Source: Bacteroides sp. CAG:709 (GTDB taxonomy: Bacteria; Bacteroidota; Bacteroidia; Bacteroidales; UBA932). Taken from it: a DNA stretch of 9,573 nt. The position numbers were made by a program, and so were the translations under genes. Position 1 is the first letter of the stretch; each line of letters starts with the position of its first letter. The notes beneath the pieces were generated by a model. It worked only from the letters and a program-made list of their open reading frames with translations, did not search any database and had not been told where the DNA came from. The stretch covers positions 42,242-51,814 of the forward strand of contig FR882174.1 of assembly GCA_000434935.1 (NCBI GenBank). The letters are read 5' to 3'. Of this stretch, positions 6,746-9,573 are shown piece by piece.

Positions 6746-8002
6746 ATGATACAACTCCAAGAACACGAACAACTATGCAAGAATGACTTACCCGTTGAAA
6801 AAAGCGAAAGGTACGATAACCTTCAACTCATTCAATGGGATAAGCCTATGGACAATAGTGCATGGGGGTACTATGCCTCATTCAAAATTGGAGCAGAATG
6901 GATTGACAAGCAAGAAGCATTGGTGGTTACGGCAAAACGAGGAATGGAGAAAATCGATTTCCTGCGCATGTTTATGACATGCTTCTGCTCTGACCTTGCC
7001 GTGGATTCGTTTTCCAAAATCTATTCCATTGATCAGGAGAAGCCTGCCATTGTAGCCCCTGCATTGAGCGGTGTTGTTAGTCCACTTATCGTGTTTCATT
7101 TCATAGGAGTGGTAAACAGAATCAAGTCGTTAAGAAAAGGATATGTTCTGCGCCAAGAGAACCTTAAGAAGGTGAAGGGGCATACCAAAATGCTCAAAAA
7201 CGAACGCATCAATATCGCCGTAAAACGATACGACCGTATTTATTGCGAATACGCTGACTACTCAGTAGATACTCCTGAGAACAGACTGTTAAAGAAAGCC
7301 CTTGTTTTCTCTCAGAGATTTGTCGCCAAGATAAATCGCAATAATGTAGTATATTCAAAAGTCAACCAGATGGTCACGAAAGCACTGTCGAAATTTGATT
7401 ATGTGAGCGATGACATCAACATCAATTCCATTGGGCAGATACGCTCCAATAAACTCTATCGGGAATATGCGGAAGCCATGCGATTGGCCAAGGTCATATT
7501 AAAGCATTTTGACTATAGTCTCTCAAATGTAGAATCCACGGAGAATAGGGTCACGCCGTTTGTACTTGATATGTCTTTACTATACGAACATTATGTGTAC
7601 GGTTTGTTACATGAAGCTTATCGAGAGAAAATCAGTTACCAGTATCGGGGAGTAACTGGACTGCCAGACTTTTTATACAAGTCGAAACATTTCAATGCTA
7701 TACTGGATACCAAATATATTCCCAAATATGAGAAAGGGACGCTTGACAAATACGTCATAAGGCAACTGAGTGGCTATAGTCGTGATCTAACAATTTTGAG
7801 AAAGTTAGGATATGAAGATATTGACGAAGACTCACCGACTCCATCTGTTCCGTGCATCATTATATATCCTAAGGCTAAGAAAGATGGAGATTCTGGCAAT
7901 CCGTTCAAAAGCAATAAGCTGAGAGATCTTTGCACGAGACATCTAAAAAAAATCTCGAGGTTCTACAAAATAAGCATCTCAGTTCCAACTATTAGCAGAT
8001 AA
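6746..8002 (+). CDS. mcrC: McrC-type nuclease subunit of the McrBC system
   Basis: This 418-residue protein is the cutting partner of the upstream McrB; McrC joins McrB hexamers and cleaves DNA once translocation is blocked. The N-terminal half (to about 170) is a beta-rich region of the kind that contacts McrB. The middle holds the family pattern VDTPENRLLKKAL and later FVLDMSLLYEHYVYGLL. The PDDEXK core follows, with GLPDFLY (Asp308) and AILDTKY (Asp321, Lys323), so the catalytic residues are present. The tail CIIIYPK and the helical C terminus are typical of the family. The length fits a complete protein and no disruption is seen. The start ATG at 6746 lies 1 nt after the mcrB TAG, so the two are translationally coupled and made together. 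After the stop at 8000-8002 there is no terminator before the next gene. Confidence 0.93.
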   Translation: MIQLQEHEQLCKNDLPVEKSERYDNLQLIQWDKPMDNSAWGYYASFKIGAEWIDKQEALVVTAKRGMEKIDFLRMFMTCFCSDLAVDSFSKIYSIDQEKPAIVAPALSGVVSPLIVFHFIGVVNRIKSLRKGYVLRQENLKKVKGHTKMLKNERINIAVKRYDRIYCEYADYSVDTPENRLLKKALVFSQRFVAKINRNNVVYSKVNQMVTKALSKFDYVSDDININSIGQIRSNKLYREYAEAMRLAKVILKHFDYSLSNVESTENRVTPFVLDMSLLYEHYVYGLLHEAYREKISYQYRGVTGLPDFLYKSKHFNAILDTKYIPKYEKGTLDKYVIRQLSGYSRDLTILRKLGYEDIDEDSPTPSVPCIIIYPKAKKDGDSGNPFKSNKLRDLCTRHLKKISRFYKISISVPTISR

Positions 8003-8054
8003 ACGAGAAAAATATCGACTTGTACGGTTGAAATTCCCCAATACGTCTGTAAGG

Positions 8055-8177
8055 GCAAAAGCTTTAAAATAGGCTCTTGATGCTATTAGTGAGAGATAGC
8101 AACGTGAATTACCAGGATTAAGAGGTTTTTCTTCTGGAAATTTGAAGAAAATATAAAGGACAATAATAACATGGTGA
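8055..8177 (+). pseudogene. Relic of a second DUF1016 N-terminal domain
   Basis: In one frame the gap between mcrC and rhuM reads AKALK, stop, ALDAISER, stop, QRELPGLRGFSSGNLKKI, stop, RTIITW, stop. The segment resembles the part of DUF1016 N-terminal domains written roughly as ISERLQ-ELPGLRGFS--N-KKMR. The stops are at 8070-8072, 8097-8099, 8154-8156 and 8175-8177. It differs from the DUF1016 pseudogene at 3294-4306, which has KERYPKMGVSPRNLWDMK at the same place, so it derives from a different subfamily member rather than a copy of it. No nuclease domain follows; rhuM begins 10 nt later. It cannot be a working gene. The call rests on about 35 residues and on memory of the family. Confidence 0.6.
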
Positions 8178-8187
8178 CATAATAGTT

Positions 8188-9216
8188 ATGGCAAAGAAAT
8201 TTGAAATACGAAACAGTACGGCAGAGTTTCTGACTTTTGTGGCAGAAGGTAAGGAGCAAGGCATTCAGGTGCTATACAAAGATGAAACAGTGTGGGCTAC
8301 GCAAAAGGCTATGGCTGTGCTCTTCGACTGCTCCGCTGATAACATCGGTTTGCATCTGAAGAACATATATGATACGAATGAATTGAACAAGGAGGCAACT
8401 ACCGAGAAAATCTCGGTAGTTCAACAGGAAGGTACGAGAGAGGTTCGGCGCAACACGCTGTTCTATAATCTTGACGCAATCATTTCTGTTGGCTATCGTG
8501 TCAACTCCATCCGTGCCACACAGTTCCGCCAATGGTGTACCTATGTTATTCGGCAGTTCTCGCTCCGGGGCTATATCATAGACAAGAAGCGAATGGAGAA
8601 CGGCTCATTTATCGGTGAGGACTATTTTGAGCATTTGCTGGCAGAGATACGTGAGATTAGATTGAGTGAACGAAGATTTTATCAAAAACTCACGGATATA
8701 TATGCTACAGCTGTTGACTACAATAAGGATGCACCTACCACACGTCTGTTTTATAAAAAAGTTCAGAATAAGATGCATTATGCAGTGCATGGGCATACCG
8801 CAGCAGAACTTATAGTAGAAAGAGCCAATGCAGAAAAAGAACATATGGGACTGACTACTTGGGAGAATGCACCTGATGGAAAGATTGTCAAGCCAGATGT
8901 GAGTATCGCCAAGAACTATCTAAAACAAGTGGAACTTGAAGATATGGGAAAACTTGTCAACTCTGTACTTGATTTAGCTGAACGTATGGCAAATCGACAT
9001 ATACCAATGACTATGGAAGATTGGGCTAAACGTATTGATATTATTCTTGAAGCTGGAGGTGATGCCGTATTACATGATGCAGGAAAGGTTTCTGCTGAAT
9101 ATGCCAAGAGCTTTGCAGAGTCAGAGTTTGAGAAGTACCGTGTGATACAAGACAAATTATTCAAATCTGATTTTGATAAATTCAATTCTTTACCATTTGA
9201 TGATATTAAGAATTGA
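8188..9216 (+). CDS. rhuM: RhuM family protein
   Basis: This 342-residue protein belongs to the RhuM (virulence RhuM) family by pattern. It has an N-terminal region with VWATQKAMAVLFDCSADNIG (a DNA-binding-like helical segment, about 35-54), the conserved LFYNLDAIISVGYRVNS followed by ATQFRQW (91-116), and in the second half FYKKVQNKMHYAVHGHTAAE (188-207) then MGLTTW. It is of full length for the family and undisturbed. The biochemical role of RhuM is unknown. Homologues often sit inside type I restriction-modification loci or pathogenicity islands. Here it follows mcrBC in the same direction after a 185-nt gap that holds a DUF1016 relic, with no terminator between, so co-transcription is possible. 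The ATG at 8188 gives the expected N terminus. An AAAGGA at 8155-8160 is too far away to serve it but would suit a four-codon ORF (8171-8182) just upstream. Confidence 0.85.
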   Translation: MAKKFEIRNSTAEFLTFVAEGKEQGIQVLYKDETVWATQKAMAVLFDCSADNIGLHLKNIYDTNELNKEATTEKISVVQQEGTREVRRNTLFYNLDAIISVGYRVNSIRATQFRQWCTYVIRQFSLRGYIIDKKRMENGSFIGEDYFEHLLAEIREIRLSERRFYQKLTDIYATAVDYNKDAPTTRLFYKKVQNKMHYAVHGHTAAELIVERANAEKEHMGLTTWENAPDGKIVKPDVSIAKNYLKQVELEDMGKLVNSVLDLAERMANRHIPMTMEDWAKRIDIILEAGGDAVLHDAGKVSAEYAKSFAESEFEKYRVIQDKLFKSDFDKFNSLPFDDIKN

Positions 9217-9393
9217 TAGTCCTATAACACCCATGTACGCGAAAAAATCCTCCATATCCCCCAGCATCGCCGTAACCCGTACAGTATAAGTACAATAAAG
9301 GCTGGCAGATAACTTCCCGAAAGCGATATCTGCCAGCCTATCTTCCAGCCGCTGAGGCGTATCTACCAGCGCAAGCTTAGTCGCAACACGGTT
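9193..9393 (-). other. Open reading frame without start, unrecognised, possible gene remnant
   Basis: On the minus strand 67 codons are open between a TGA (9394-9396) and a TAA (9190-9192), with segments such as VDTPQRLEDRLADIAF and VTAMLGDMEDFFAYMG. The composition is protein-like and richer in GC than the island. There is no ATG, GTG or TTG before an internal Met at 9265-9267, and the frame overlaps the end of rhuM. The plus strand is also fairly open here, so this may be a chance frame. I recognise no family. Confidence 0.25.
9299..9339. terminator. Perfect 13-bp hairpin downstream of rhuM
   Basis: Arms 9299-9311 and 9327-9339 (AGGCTGGCAGATA and its exact complement) enclose a 15-nt loop. 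On the plus strand no T-run follows. On the minus strand the hairpin is followed by TTTATTG, so it would work better as a terminator for leftward transcription. It is 83 nt past the rhuM stop and could also act as a 3' stabilising stem for that message. Confidence 0.5.
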
Positions 9394-9464
9394 TCAATCC
9401 GGTTCGCGCCGACACTTCATCTTGTATGGCTTAAGTAGGGACATTCAGTAAATACTATAAAATT

Positions 9465-9511
9465 AGCCAACTAATTCATACACAAAATGTTGCGAATTAG
9501 TTGGCTTTTTT
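9465..9511 (+). terminator. Rho-independent terminator near the right edge
   Basis: A perfect 13-bp stem (AGCCAACTAATTC at 9465-9477 with 9494-9506) and a 16-nt loop are followed by a run of six T's (9506-9511). It is a textbook terminator for rightward transcription and is the first one after mcrB-mcrC-rhuM, so it may end that unit 250 nt past the rhuM stop. A-rich sequence before the stem gives it some bidirectional character. Confidence 0.85.
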
Positions 9512-9520
9512 GTATCTTTA
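9490..9520 (+). promoter_or_regulatory. Candidate promoter for a gene right of the window
   Basis: TTG at 9490-9492 and TATCTTTA at 9513-9520 are separated by 20 nt. They resemble the Bacteroidetes -33 (TTTG) and -7 (TAnnTTTG) boxes, with one mismatch in the -7. The -7 box begins just after the terminator's T-run, a compact terminator-promoter arrangement between adjacent units. No coding start is visible in the remaining 53 bases. Confidence 0.4.
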
Positions 9521-9524
9521 GGTA

Positions 9525-9563
9525 TTCCCCCGCAAATAAGGTTTGGCAGCCAAAACGGGGGAA
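9525..9563. repeat. Nested inverted repeats at the right edge
   Basis: TTCCCCCG (9525-9532) pairs with CGGGGGAA (9556-9563). Inside lies a near-perfect palindrome, TTTGGCAGCCAAA (9542-9554). The right arm could instead pair with the following TCCCC (9565-9569). If transcribed from the promoter just upstream, this would form a structured leader; it could also be an operator or the end of a mobile element. The window stops too soon to decide. Confidence 0.45.
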
Positions 9564-9573
9564 ATCCCCTGAC

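Noticed and set aside
828..9247. Possible attachment-site pair, TGTACGC followed by A-runs, at 828-840 and 9234-9247
   Set aside because: Only 7 bases match exactly before the sequences differ, which is expected by chance at this distance.
9385..9410. tRNA-like T-arm, CGGTTTCAATCCG
   Set aside because: No acceptor, D or anticodon arms can be folded around it on either strand.
1008..9542. 10-bp match CAAATAAGGT at 1008-1017 and 9533-9542
   Set aside because: Too short to mean anything in AT-rich DNA; the first copy lies inside a coding gene and the flanks do not match.

Overview
The window looks like Bacteroidales DNA (Bacteroides, Alistipes, Prevotella or a relative). The grounds are a Cys-anchored lipoprotein with Ig-like domains, a BspA-type leucine-rich repeat protein, promoter boxes of the Bacteroidetes type (TAnnTTTG), weak or absent Shine-Dalgarno sequences, and a serine recombinase and XRE/DUF1016 pair of the kind found in gut Bacteroidales. 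No species can be named.

Layout. At the left (1-710) a GC-rich lipoprotein gene, cut by the window edge, ends in a strong hairpin terminator. From about 720 to 9216 the DNA is clearly more AT-rich and reads as an accessory defence island. It starts with two minus-strand genes: an unrecognised multi-spanning membrane protein (939-1631) and a short BspA-like LRR protein, probably a fragment (1809-2219). Then come decayed plus-strand genes: the C-terminal part of a serine recombinase (2463-2975), a small XRE-type regulator broken by an amber codon (3078-3290), a DUF1016/YhcG-type PDDEXK nuclease broken by a TGA and a frameshift with probable deletion (3294-4306), and a second fragment of a related recombinase (4365-4488). 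After these lies an apparently intact two-gene operon, mcrB-mcrC (4537-8002), a GTP-dependent restriction system for modified DNA. Its McrB carries two N-terminal candidate reader domains in front of the AAA+ motor. Between mcrC and an intact rhuM-family gene (8188-9216) is a short relic of another DUF1016 protein. The right end (9217-9573) is richer in GC again and holds no convincing complete gene. It has three inverted repeats, one a textbook terminator directly followed by a promoter-like sequence that probably serves a gene beyond the window.

How it fits together. Only mcrB, mcrC, rhuM, the lipoprotein and probably the membrane protein look intact. XRE regulators, DUF1016 nucleases, recombinases and RhuM are all common passengers of Bacteroidales type I restriction-modification loci. 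Finding their remains on both sides of an intact mcrBC operon suggests a restriction hotspot where one system decayed or was swapped for another. That history is inference. I found no clearly new system. The points most worth a second look are the McrB N-terminal domains, the pattern of relics around mcrBC, and the shared recombinase segment flanking the dead nuclease.
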